From NCBI GenBank assembly GCA_030158305.1, contig JAOATE010000089.1, forward strand, positions 1 through 64,000: 64,000 nucleotides of DNA, read 5' to 3'. The position numbers were made by a program, and so were the translations under genes. Each line of letters begins with the position of its first letter. Position 1 is the first letter of the stretch. Origin of the DNA: Burkholderiaceae bacterium (lineage in GTDB: Bacteria > Pseudomonadota > Gammaproteobacteria > Burkholderiales > Burkholderiaceae_B). The notes below the pieces were generated by a model. It had not been told where the DNA came from. It saw only the letters and a program-made list of their open reading frames with translations, and ran no database searches. Of this stretch, positions 1-7,060 are shown in pieces.

Positions 1-2
1 TC

Positions 3-95
3 CTTGAGGCGCGTCCTGAACTCAAATCAATCGTCACGCATCCGCCTGTATATGAAGGATTGGTGACCGACCACCCTACCTCACCAGCTGTATAG
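3..95 (+). CDS. Possible 3' end of a gene entering from the left edge
   Basis: An open frame runs from the window edge to a TAG at 93-95 and encodes about 30 residues ending in THPTSPAV-like sequence rich in Pro, Glu and His. Its composition looks like the tail of a real protein, and it would converge on the lipoprotein gene with a 15-base overlap of the two ends. Too little is present to name it. It could also be a chance open frame. Confidence 0.3.
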   Translation, partial: LEARPELKSIVTHPPVYEGLVTDHPTSPAV

Positions 96-659
96 AGTGA
101 TTCCACCGCCAATGTATGGGTTGTTGACTTCATCCGGCAATGAGCGGTACTTGGTAACCTGAGCACCATCATTGCCGAGGTATACATACATGATTTCAGC
201 ATCACCGCTGTCGCGCATATAACGGTAACCCCAGACCCACTGGTGATCATCACCCCAGTCATCACGCGTGATATTGGCGGGCGGACCAAACTCACAATGG
301 ACACGCTCGCGTGTCCAGACCTCGCCATTGCTCAAAATACTAAAGCTCTTTTCAGTCAGTACCTGCTGGGGTGCACCCACTAGACCTTGTTTGGAAACGT
401 GCAGCGCATAAGCGGTCTCACCATCTGGTTGCTGGGTCCACACCATGCGTTTCCCTCCGTCTCTGGAGGGGCAATTGATATCAGGATTGCCGTATTGTTT
501 AATCACCTGAGTGACGGGCGTGCCAGGTTGAACGCTGGAAACGTTGGCGCAACCCGCCAGCATCAACGCAGCAAGACCGAGTGAGATTCCAGCGAGTGCT
601 TTGGCCTTTGCGGGCAATGTGCTGACACGCAGTGCTTCTTTTTTAATCACGACAACCAT
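81..659 (-). CDS. Putative lipoprotein with a BamE/SmpA-like segment
   Basis: Predicted 192-residue lipoprotein. The first 35 or so residues form a signal peptide with basic residues, a hydrophobic stretch and an LAGC lipobox, so the mature protein would be lipid-anchored through that Cys. After it comes a PGTPVTQVIKQYGNP segment that resembles the BamE/SmpA-type helix (a G-T/M-x-x-x-V-x-x-x-x-G-x-P pattern). The rest is Trp- and Tyr-rich and not recognised. An in-frame extension to 779 exists but would lie inside ribA, so I chose the ATG at 659; a GTG at 650 is also possible. It follows ribA on the same strand with 10 bases between, so it may share its transcript. Function unknown. Confidence 0.75.
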   Translation of the reverse strand: MVVVIKKEALRVSTLPAKAKALAGISLGLAALMLAGCANVSSVQPGTPVTQVIKQYGNPDINCPSRDGGKRMVWTQQPDGETAYALHVSKQGLVGAPQQVLTEKSFSILSNGEVWTRERVHCEFGPPANITRDDWGDDHQWVWGYRYMRDSGDAEIMYVYLGNDGAQVTKYRSLPDEVNNPYIGGGITLYSW

Positions 660-669
660 CCTAAAAAAA

Positions 670-1749
670 TCAAAACTCGAACATATGACCGCTCTTTGCG
701 GCCTTTGTACGAAGGTATCCGTCATTGTGTTGATTCGACGGGTAAATATGTGGGACACGCTCAACCACCTCGATGTCATGCTGCGCGAGCGCTGCGACCT
801 TGATCGGATTGTTGGTCATGAGCTTGACGCGACTCACCCCCAACAGACGCAGCATTTGCGCGGCAGGCAAGTAGTTGCGCTCGTCCGAATCAAATCCGAG
901 ATGCAAGTTGGCATCAACCGTATCAAAACCATTGTCTTGTAATTGATAAGCACGCAGTTTGTTGACCAGTCCGATTCCACGCCCTTCTTGGGCGAGATAC
1001 AGCAAGATGCCGCTGCCGACCTTGGACATTTCAGCAATCGCGCCACGCAACTGATTACCACAATCACAGCGCAACGAGCCAATCAGATCACCGGTAAAAC
1101 ATTCAGAGTGCAGGCGCACCAACACTGGTGCCGTGGGATCAACATCACCCACCATCACAGCCAAATGTTCGATACCACCGTCGCGTGGACGAAACGCCAC
1201 CACGCGCGCATTCTCAGCATTTTCCAGCGGCACGCGCGCTTGACTGACTAGTGTCAGTGCTTTGGCCGCGTTTTGCATGTAATGCTGAATATGTATCGCC
1301 TCGACAGAAGAGATATCATCAGAACCAGCGCCTTCGACGATCAATGCCGCAGGCAGCAGGCGTGACAACTTAGACAGCGTCACGCAGGCCTGCGCTAACG
1401 CATCGGCATCGTTTAACACCAGTCCGGTCAACGGAGGACGTTGCATGAGAGCCGCAAGCGGATTGGCTAAAAATTCAATTGTCGCCAAATCCAACCCTTG
1501 CGGATGCGTCACCACGCAAGCCGCACGATCTGTCTTGTCGATGCCGAGCACATTGGCTCGGGTACCTGTCATGACGAGTCGAGGTGCACTTGTCCCTGAG
1601 CGGATGAGCAAACCAAGGTGCTCAGGGGTGAGTGCCTCAGCCGCCAGCATCAATAGGCTGGTGTCGCCGTCGTGCACGCGCACGAGTGCTCCGCGGCGCA
1701 ACTCTGAAATGGCACGGTCTACTGCGATGAGAGGATCTGGAGTCGACAA
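670..1749 (-). CDS. ribA: GTP cyclohydrolase II with a degenerate N-terminal domain
   Basis: Predicted to convert GTP to 2,5-diamino-6-ribosylamino-4(3H)-pyrimidinone 5'-phosphate, formate and pyrophosphate, the first step of riboflavin synthesis. The C-terminal half (about residues 150-359) has the family motifs: LVRLHSEC, then SLRCDCG (three Zn-binding Cys spaced C-x10-C-x-C), YLAQEGRGIGL, RAYQLQDNGFDTVDAN and MTNNPIKV. The first 150 residues occupy the place of the RibB dihydroxybutanone-phosphate synthase domain in RibBA fusions, but I do not see the RibB acidic and His active-site motifs, so that half is probably not catalytic. It sits next to a RibD-type reductase, a PTPS-fold protein, glycosyltransferases and an exporter instead of ribH/ribE. 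This suggests a specialised copy supplying a pyrimidine precursor, although a housekeeping role cannot be excluded. Confidence 0.9.
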   Translation of the reverse strand: MSTPDPLIAVDRAISELRRGALVRVHDGDTSLLMLAAEALTPEHLGLLIRSGTSAPRLVMTGTRANVLGIDKTDRAACVVTHPQGLDLATIEFLANPLAALMQRPPLTGLVLNDADALAQACVTLSKLSRLLPAALIVEGAGSDDISSVEAIHIQHYMQNAAKALTLVSQARVPLENAENARVVAFRPRDGGIEHLAVMVGDVDPTAPVLVRLHSECFTGDLIGSLRCDCGNQLRGAIAEMSKVGSGILLYLAQEGRGIGLVNKLRAYQLQDNGFDTVDANLHLGFDSDERNYLPAAQMLRLLGVSRVKLMTNNPIKVAALAQHDIEVVERVPHIYPSNQHNDGYLRTKAAKSGHMFEF

Positions 1750-1855
1750 GATGAAAGAATCAGAAAGGTGAGAGGGGGAAAAGAAGCTTTAAAAATAAAA
1801 GCTTACGCAAAAAGTCATACAAGCGAATATTATGACAACTTAAGGTAAATCCCTA
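1750..1855. promoter_or_regulatory. Divergent promoter region between ribA and the RibD-like gene
   Basis: AT-rich gap between two divergent genes, so it should hold both promoters. It has an inverted repeat, AAGCTTT at 1784-1790 and AAAGCTT at 1798-1804, that could be an operator or a small hairpin. A candidate ribosome-binding AAGG lies at 1842-1845, ahead of the GTG start at 1856. I looked for the conserved blocks of an FMN riboswitch and did not find them. Confidence 0.4.
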
Positions 1856-2710
1856 GTGGAATACACTTACTCCGCAACCTGTTTTGGGGCGTCACAAGCT
1901 TTGGTTTCATCTAAACAACACCCGATCGCCCAAGAGACCTCTTCGTCGCATGAGGCTAAAAATGATTGGGATAGATTTTTGACGGAATTTTTTGCCAATG
2001 GTTCCCTGGCAACCTCACCGCTACAAGCGATTTTTGAGCCTATACGGACTGCCACGGTCGACAGCATGATGGTGGTCGGACAGCTTGGGCAAACCATGGA
2101 TGGCCGTATCGCGACAGTGACCGGACAGTCAAAATACATTAATGGTCAAGCCGGTTTGATGCATTTGCACCAAATGCGTGCTCTCCTGGATACGGTCGTT
2201 GTAGGCGTTGGGACTGCACTTGCGGATGATCCGCTCCTAAACGTTCGTCTAGTGAGTGGCAAGCACCCTGCACGCGTCGTGATTGACCCAAAGGGCAAAC
2301 TCGGCGCCAACGCGCGGGTCTGGAGTGCTGATGGTGCGAGGCGTCTGTGGATCGTCACCGAAGGTGTTGAGGTCTTAGCGCCCAAGGGTGTTGAAGTGAT
2401 TGCTTTGCCAGCAACAGACGGACGCATCACACCTCAGGACATTTTAGCGAGCCTTCAGCAACGTGGGCTCAAGCGCATTTTGATCGAAGGCGGTGCGGAA
2501 ACGATCTCGCGCTTTTTACAGGCCGGCTGTCTGGATCGTCTGCATTTGATCGTTGCCCCGATACTGATGGGCTCGGGACGTGCCAGCCTGAATCTCCCTG
2601 CTATCGAGCATATGGATCAGGCCTTGCGTTTAAATGTTCAGACACACCTGCTTGGCAACGAAGTGTTGTTTGACTGTGACCTGAGCCCTCAGCGGGTCAA
2701 GATCGCCTGA
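1856..2710 (+). CDS. RibD C-terminal (reductase) domain protein, no deaminase domain
   Basis: Dihydrofolate-reductase-like RibD_C domain of about 210 residues after a 70-residue N-terminal extension. In riboflavin synthesis this domain uses NADPH to reduce the ribosylamino side chain of the pyrimidine to ribitylamino. Visible hallmarks are GQTMDGRIA near residue 80, VVGVGTALADDPLLNVR, and the phosphate/cofactor loop ILIEGGAETISRFL followed by DRLHLIVAPILMGSG. The HAE and PCxxxGRTPPC motifs of the deaminase domain are absent, so it is not a bifunctional RibD. The start is a GTG at 1856 with a moderate AAGG site. It is divergent from ribA and its 3' end overlaps the convergent glycosyltransferase gene by 22 bases. 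The natural substrate is probably the product of the neighbouring RibA or a derivative of it (inference). Confidence 0.85.
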   Translation: MEYTYSATCFGASQALVSSKQHPIAQETSSSHEAKNDWDRFLTEFFANGSLATSPLQAIFEPIRTATVDSMMVVGQLGQTMDGRIATVTGQSKYINGQAGLMHLHQMRALLDTVVVGVGTALADDPLLNVRLVSGKHPARVVIDPKGKLGANARVWSADGARRLWIVTEGVEVLAPKGVEVIALPATDGRITPQDILASLQQRGLKRILIEGGAETISRFLQAGCLDRLHLIVAPILMGSGRASLNLPAIEHMDQALRLNVQTHLLGNEVLFDCDLSPQRVKIA

Positions 2711-3750
2711 CGGGACAAAATATCCCCAAAACGCTTGGCTGACGCCTCCCAAGTTGGCTGTAAAGCAGCCGCCTTTTTTGCGCCTTGAGAGAGTGTTGCG
2801 CGCAATGCGGAGTCCTGTATCACACTGCGTAAAACTTGGGTCAAACTTGCTACATCGCCGGGGGGCACTAACAAGCCTGCACCTGCGGGAACGGTATCCG
2901 GTATGGCGCCTCCAGTCGTGCCAATGACCGGCAATCCGCGCGCCAAGGCCTCGGCATACGCCATGCCATACCCTTCAAATAATGACGCCAACACAAACAC
3001 ATCGGCCGTTTGATAAAGCGAGTCCAGTTGTACGTCGTCCACAACGCCCAAAAGACGCACACGACTCTCGAAACCAAACCGTGCGATGTCCTGCTTGAGT
3101 TGGACAGGCGCGTGGGCGTCACGCGACAGATCACCCGCAATCGACAAGGTCCAAGGCAAGTCCGCCAGTGGCTGCAAGGCGGCGAGTAACACGTCAAAAC
3201 CCTTGCGAGGCGTGACCGAACCCACCGATAACAAATGCAAGGCGTCCGAGCCACTCCCTGTCGCCAAGGGCGCGCGGGCAGTCCCAGGACACACCACATC
3301 AATGACGTCAGGATTGACATCAAAATGCTTCACAAGATCCCGGGCGGTCGCAGGTCCAGTCGTAATTACATATTTCGCATGACGTAGCGCCTGAGTCTCC
3401 GTCTTGCGAAACACCTCAGCCTGTTCTGGACTGATCCCCGCCTCAAAAGCGAGAGGATGGTGAATCAGCGCGATCACAGGATAATGTTTGGCGCATTGAG
3501 CAACAGCCTCTGGCAACACGCCCAAGGCCAAGCCATCCATCACGATCAAGGTGCCGGGAGCGATTGACGTTAACCGCTCAGCAGCCTCGTCGCAGGTGCG
3601 CTGCGAGGGATAGGGAAATCCGTCCCCCAAACTCAGCAACTCGACCTGCCAGCCGAGTGTCTGCAAACCCTCGATGATGCGACGATCATAGATATAGCCT
3701 CCCGTCGGCGTATCCAGCTCGCCGGGATAAGCAAAGATCACGCGCTTCAT
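2689..3750 (-). CDS. GT4-family glycosyltransferase
   Basis: Retaining GT-B glycosyltransferase, 353 residues. The N-terminal Rossmann half has the glycine-rich PTGGYIYDRRI loop. The C-terminal half has the donor-binding signature: SVGSVTPRKGFDVLL (GT4 nucleotide-sugar site), then SLFEGYGMAYAEALARGLPVIGT with the E-x7-E type arrangement, and AGLLVPPGD. No membrane segment or signal peptide is seen, so it should act in the cytoplasm. Sugar donor and acceptor cannot be read from sequence. The ATG at 3750 fits the family; a GTG at 3759 is an alternative. It lies 11 bases after the PTPS-fold gene and is the last gene of the minus-strand MDR-PTPS-GT4 operon, so its acceptor may be the small molecule made by these neighbours. 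Confidence 0.85.
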   Translation of the reverse strand: MKRVIFAYPGELDTPTGGYIYDRRIIEGLQTLGWQVELLSLGDGFPYPSQRTCDEAAERLTSIAPGTLIVMDGLALGVLPEAVAQCAKHYPVIALIHHPLAFEAGISPEQAEVFRKTETQALRHAKYVITTGPATARDLVKHFDVNPDVIDVVCPGTARAPLATGSGSDALHLLSVGSVTPRKGFDVLLAALQPLADLPWTLSIAGDLSRDAHAPVQLKQDIARFGFESRVRLLGVVDDVQLDSLYQTADVFVLASLFEGYGMAYAEALARGLPVIGTTGGAIPDTVPAGAGLLVPPGDVASLTQVLRSVIQDSALRATLSQGAKKAAALQPTWEASAKRFGDILSRQAILTR

Positions 3751-3761
3751 CGTCAACACGC

Positions 3762-4163
3762 TCAGTGAATGGAAGCTTCGTACCAGGCACGCGCAACGTG
3801 GGACTCGGAAATCGTCACGCGGATGGCATGCAATTGTTTGCCGTCACGACCCAGACCGCCGCTTCGCGCCGCAATGGCGAGCTGATCAAAAATGTACTTG
3901 GTCAAAAACTCGGTCGTCGTATTGACGCCTTTGAACTCTGGGCGTTCGTCCAAGTTGGTGTAGTTCAAGGGTTTGAGGGTGGCTTTGAGCACGTCAAGCG
4001 CACGCCCAATATCGACCACGATGCCGTTGACGTCTAACTCTTTTGAAATAAAGGCTGCATCCACGACGAACGTCGCGCCATGCAAGGCTTGAGCAGGTCC
4101 AAACACATCGCCGCGGAAAGAATGGGCAATCATAATGTGGTCACGCACTTCAACTGTAAACAT
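3762..4163 (-). CDS. 6-pyruvoyltetrahydropterin synthase-fold protein lacking catalytic residues
   Basis: Single PTPS/QueD-fold domain of 133 residues, the family's usual length. In known enzymes three His bind Zn and a Cys with an Asp-His pair does catalysis on dihydroneopterin triphosphate. Here H14 and H28 are kept, but the third Zn ligand is A30 (HGA in place of HGH). The expected Cys between them is missing (GPAQAL), and the usual LDHxxLN is LNYTNLD, so the Asp-His pair is N67-Y68. E84 (TTTE) and E120 (ISESHVARAW), which aligns with the pterin-anchoring Glu, remain. It should therefore bind a pterin- or pyrimidine-like ring but is unlikely to do normal PTPS or QueD chemistry. AAGGAG lies 6 bases before the ATG. 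It is the middle gene of a tight operon. Confidence 0.85.
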   Translation of the reverse strand: MFTVEVRDHIMIAHSFRGDVFGPAQALHGATFVVDAAFISKELDVNGIVVDIGRALDVLKATLKPLNYTNLDERPEFKGVNTTTEFLTKYIFDQLAIAARSGGLGRDGKQLHAIRVTISESHVARAWYEASIH

Positions 4164-4172
4164 GAAAACTCC

Positions 4173-5174
4173 TTAGGGATAACGAATCAGCTGACAAAGC
4201 ACGGTGCTTTGACGGCCCAAAATTTGTGGCAAGCGAGCAGGCAAACTTGCGAAATCGACAGCGGGGGCTAACAAGACGTCCAGACGTGGATCTTTGAGCA
4301 TATTGAGAGCAGCACTCAGGCGACGGCGATAGGTCCAGCGCGGCCTGCGCGACGCGGAAATGTGACCGACCTGACTCGATTGCAATCTAATCTGGCGGCT
4401 ATGAAAGGCACCACCAAGAGGAGCTGCGACCATCCCCGCCCCGTACCAGCTGAGTTCCAGCACAGTCGCTTCTTCTCCTGCACACCCCAGCGCAGTGGTC
4501 AATCCAGCAGCATTGGCGCTGCAATGAATCACCACATCGCACTCCAGCGGCGCGGCTTGGGGTAAGGCAAACTGCACACCGAGCGCCCGCGCAGTGGCAG
4601 CGCGCTCAGCATTGATATCCACCAGTGTCACTTCAGCGCCTGGCAAATGTCCGCACAGGTAGGCGACCAGACATCCCACCACCCCACCCCCAATGACCGC
4701 GATACGGTCGCCGGGCCCGGGCGCGGCGTCCCAAACAGCATTCAATGCGGTTTCCATATTGGCGCCCAGCACAGCGCGCGAGGCTTCCACGCCCTCGGGG
4801 ACGACAATAACAGCGTCTGGCGCAGCCTGAAAGACGGTCTGATGCGGCATCAAGCTGTAGACGAGTTGCCCAAGCAATGAGGCGGGTCCTTGCTCGACTC
4901 GTCCAACGTTGGAATAACCGTACTTCACGGGAAAAGGAAAGGCTCCGCCCATGAAGGGTGCGCGCATACGGTCGTATTCAGTCTCCGGCACCTGGCCACG
5001 ATAAACCAGGGACTCAGTGCCGCGACTCAACGCACCAAAAACCGAGCGCACCTGCACATCGCCTTCTGTCAAAGTCGGAAGGCTCTCAGTGCGGCATTCG
5101 GCTTGCTCAGGGGCGATATACCAAAGCGCCTGAGCAGACTGTGCTAAAGATGATGGGGGTTGGTCTTTCAACAC
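4173..5174 (-). CDS. MDR-superfamily dehydrogenase, BchC-like, without canonical zinc ligands
   Basis: Medium-chain dehydrogenase/reductase of 333 residues. The N-terminal GroES-like half has the sequence ALSRGTESLVYRGQVPE, seen in bacteriochlorophyllide-dehydrogenase-like (BchC-type) members, in the place where zinc alcohol dehydrogenases have Cys and His ligands. The cofactor half begins near residue 155 with IAVIGGGVVGCLVAYL and an acidic residue after the next strand (VTLVDINAERA), which favours NAD(H). The start appears to be GTG at 5174, with TTG as the next codon, and no strong ribosome site. It is the first gene of the MDR-PTPS-GT4 operon, with 9 bases to the PTPS-fold gene, and diverges from opgH. 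It likely oxidises or reduces a hydroxyl or carbonyl on the shared product; the substrate is unknown. Confidence 0.8.
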   Translation of the reverse strand: MLKDQPPSSLAQSAQALWYIAPEQAECRTESLPTLTEGDVQVRSVFGALSRGTESLVYRGQVPETEYDRMRAPFMGGAFPFPVKYGYSNVGRVEQGPASLLGQLVYSLMPHQTVFQAAPDAVIVVPEGVEASRAVLGANMETALNAVWDAAPGPGDRIAVIGGGVVGCLVAYLCGHLPGAEVTLVDINAERAATARALGVQFALPQAAPLECDVVIHCSANAAGLTTALGCAGEEATVLELSWYGAGMVAAPLGGAFHSRQIRLQSSQVGHISASRRPRWTYRRRLSAALNMLKDPRLDVLLAPAVDFASLPARLPQILGRQSTVLCQLIRYP

Positions 5175-5266
5175 GAATGAATCCTAGGTTTTTGAAAGTA
5201 ATCTAACCGCTCTGCCCTATACTGATAGCGCATGTTGCAGAGTATAAGTGAGTCAGAGGCCTTCCC

Positions 5267-7054
5267 TTGAATACCTTCATCAATAACCCTTCTTCGCGGG
5301 CACTGACCGCTCGTCGCAGCGTTTTTTGCGCACTAGCCGTCTGTACTGCAGCGTTCATGCTTTGGTTGATGCACGAAGCCCTCTCCCCCGAAACGCCAAC
5401 CGTCCTGTACGTCACGCTGATGGTGCTGCTTGGTTTCACCCTGCCTTGGATGGTGGTGGGCTTTTGGAATGCCGTCATTGGCTTGTTGCTTTGCCAATTG
5501 TCGACCGAGCCGACTGCCTCTGTTTTGCCCCGTGAGATGGACATCACTGACACGGAGCCCCTGACCACGTCGACAGCCATTTTGCTCTGCATCCGCAATG
5601 AAACGCCTGAGCGCATTGAACGCAACCTTGAAACTATGCTCAAGGGACTCGCTGCACCCGGCATCGGCGAACACTTTCATCTGTATGTATTGAGTGACAC
5701 TAGCGACAGCGGGATTGCCGAACAAGAGCAAGCCTGTTTCGACTCGATGCAACGACGCTGGAATAATCGTGTCGGCATCACGTACCGATGTCGCACAGAC
5801 AATACCGGTTACAAAGCTGGCAACATCGCCGAGTTTTGTCAGCGTTGGGGCGCTCAGCATGACTTCGCGTTGACCTTAGACGTTGACAGCTTTATGACAA
5901 GCGGCGCAATCGTTCGACTCGTACGCATGATGCAAGCCAGCCCGCGCTTAGGTATTTTGCAAGGCTTGGTCGTGGGCCTGCCTTCTACCAGCGCCTTTAC
6001 TCGCTTATTTCAATACGGCATGCGCTTAGGCATGCGCTCCTTCACCATGGGCTCGGCCTGGTGGCAAGCGGACTGTGGCCCCTACTGGGGACACAATGCG
6101 GTGATCCGTCTGGCGCCTTTCATCGAGCACTGCGAACTCCCCGCCCTGACCAGCCGCGATGGCACCACACGCCATATTCTGAGCCATGATCAGGTCGAAG
6201 CAGTGCTGATGAGACGCGCAGGCTTTGAGGTACGTGTATTTCCCCAAGAAGACGAAAGCTGGGAAGAAAACCCAACGACCTTGAGTGAATACATTGGCCG
6301 TGATTTGCGTTGGTGCGCGGGTAATTTGCAATACATTCATTTGCTCACCTTACCCGGTCTCAAATTCATGAATCGCTACCAGCTCGCGCTGGCGATTTTT
6401 ATGTTTCTGGGCTCACCCGCCTGGATAGCAATGTTGATCCTTGGGACCCTTGCTTTAAGTCTGACACCGAATGCGGCTGATTTCGCACACAGCGCAGAGT
6501 CACTCACGCTGCTGATCTTTGCACTCTTGATGTGGTACTTGCCTAAAATTGCAGGTGCAGTGGATGTGTTGTTGCGCAAAGAAGAACGTGCACGCTTTGG
6601 TGGTGGCTGGCGCTTTGGACTGAGCCTGACGCTGGAAATGCTCTTTTCAATTTTGATGACACCCATCACTTGGCTCAACCACACCATTTTTATCGTGGGT
6701 CTTGTTTTGGGTAAAAAAGCAGGCTGGACTGCACAGACACGCGACGACCATACGATTGCACTATCAGATGCCGTCAGACAGTTTTGGCCACATACACTTC
6801 TGGGTCTAGTGCTGTCGGGACTGTTGCTTGCCACGCATCCTGCTGTGCTGCCCTATGCGCTTATATTTTTTAGTGGATTATTGCTCTCAATTCCCTTGGC
6901 AGTTCTCACTTCACTGCCTGGTCTTGGGCGTTGGATGATCGCGAATCGCTTGCTTTCCTTACCCGAAGAAATTAATCCGCCTGAGGCACTCCTCGCGCTC
7001 GACCTCAAGGCCTTGAACCTCCTGCAAACCGTTCGGCCCCCACAGCAACCTTAA
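5267..7054 (+). CDS. opgH: OpgH/MdoH-like membrane glucosyltransferase (GT2)
   Basis: Membrane glucosyltransferase of 595 residues, similar to the synthase of osmoregulated periplasmic glucans, which moves glucose from UDP-glucose onto a growing beta-glucan at the inner membrane. Two hydrophobic segments precede a cytoplasmic GT2 domain. That domain has IRNETPERIERNLE, NTGYKAGNIAEFC, the D205-V-D207 DxD pair, a YWGHNAVIR block, ILSHDQVEA and the RDLRWCAGN acceptor motif. Several membrane segments follow from about residue 370. It is shorter than the E. coli protein (about 850 residues), missing most of the N-terminal extension. The start is TTG at 5267 after AGAGG. No opgG lies nearby; an NdvA-like exporter starts 6 bases downstream, so product handling probably differs from the OpgGH system. 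Confidence 0.85.
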   Translation: MNTFINNPSSRALTARRSVFCALAVCTAAFMLWLMHEALSPETPTVLYVTLMVLLGFTLPWMVVGFWNAVIGLLLCQLSTEPTASVLPREMDITDTEPLTTSTAILLCIRNETPERIERNLETMLKGLAAPGIGEHFHLYVLSDTSDSGIAEQEQACFDSMQRRWNNRVGITYRCRTDNTGYKAGNIAEFCQRWGAQHDFALTLDVDSFMTSGAIVRLVRMMQASPRLGILQGLVVGLPSTSAFTRLFQYGMRLGMRSFTMGSAWWQADCGPYWGHNAVIRLAPFIEHCELPALTSRDGTTRHILSHDQVEAVLMRRAGFEVRVFPQEDESWEENPTTLSEYIGRDLRWCAGNLQYIHLLTLPGLKFMNRYQLALAIFMFLGSPAWIAMLILGTLALSLTPNAADFAHSAESLTLLIFALLMWYLPKIAGAVDVLLRKEERARFGGGWRFGLSLTLEMLFSILMTPITWLNHTIFIVGLVLGKKAGWTAQTRDDHTIALSDAVRQFWPHTLLGLVLSGLLLATHPAVLPYALIFFSGLLLSIPLAVLTSLPGLGRWMIANRLLSLPEEINPPEALLALDLKALNLLQTVRPPQQP

Positions 7055-7060
7055 GCAAAT

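Noticed and set aside
660-779. N-terminal extension of the lipoprotein into ribA
   Set aside because: It overlaps ribA coding sequence, and the lipobox position fits a start at 659.
1750-1855. Possible FMN riboswitch before ribA or the RibD-like gene
   Set aside because: The conserved blocks of the FMN aptamer are not present in the short gap.
3762-4163. Naming the PTPS-fold gene queD
   Set aside because: Catalytic Cys, Asp and His and one zinc His are missing, so the normal enzyme activity is not supported.
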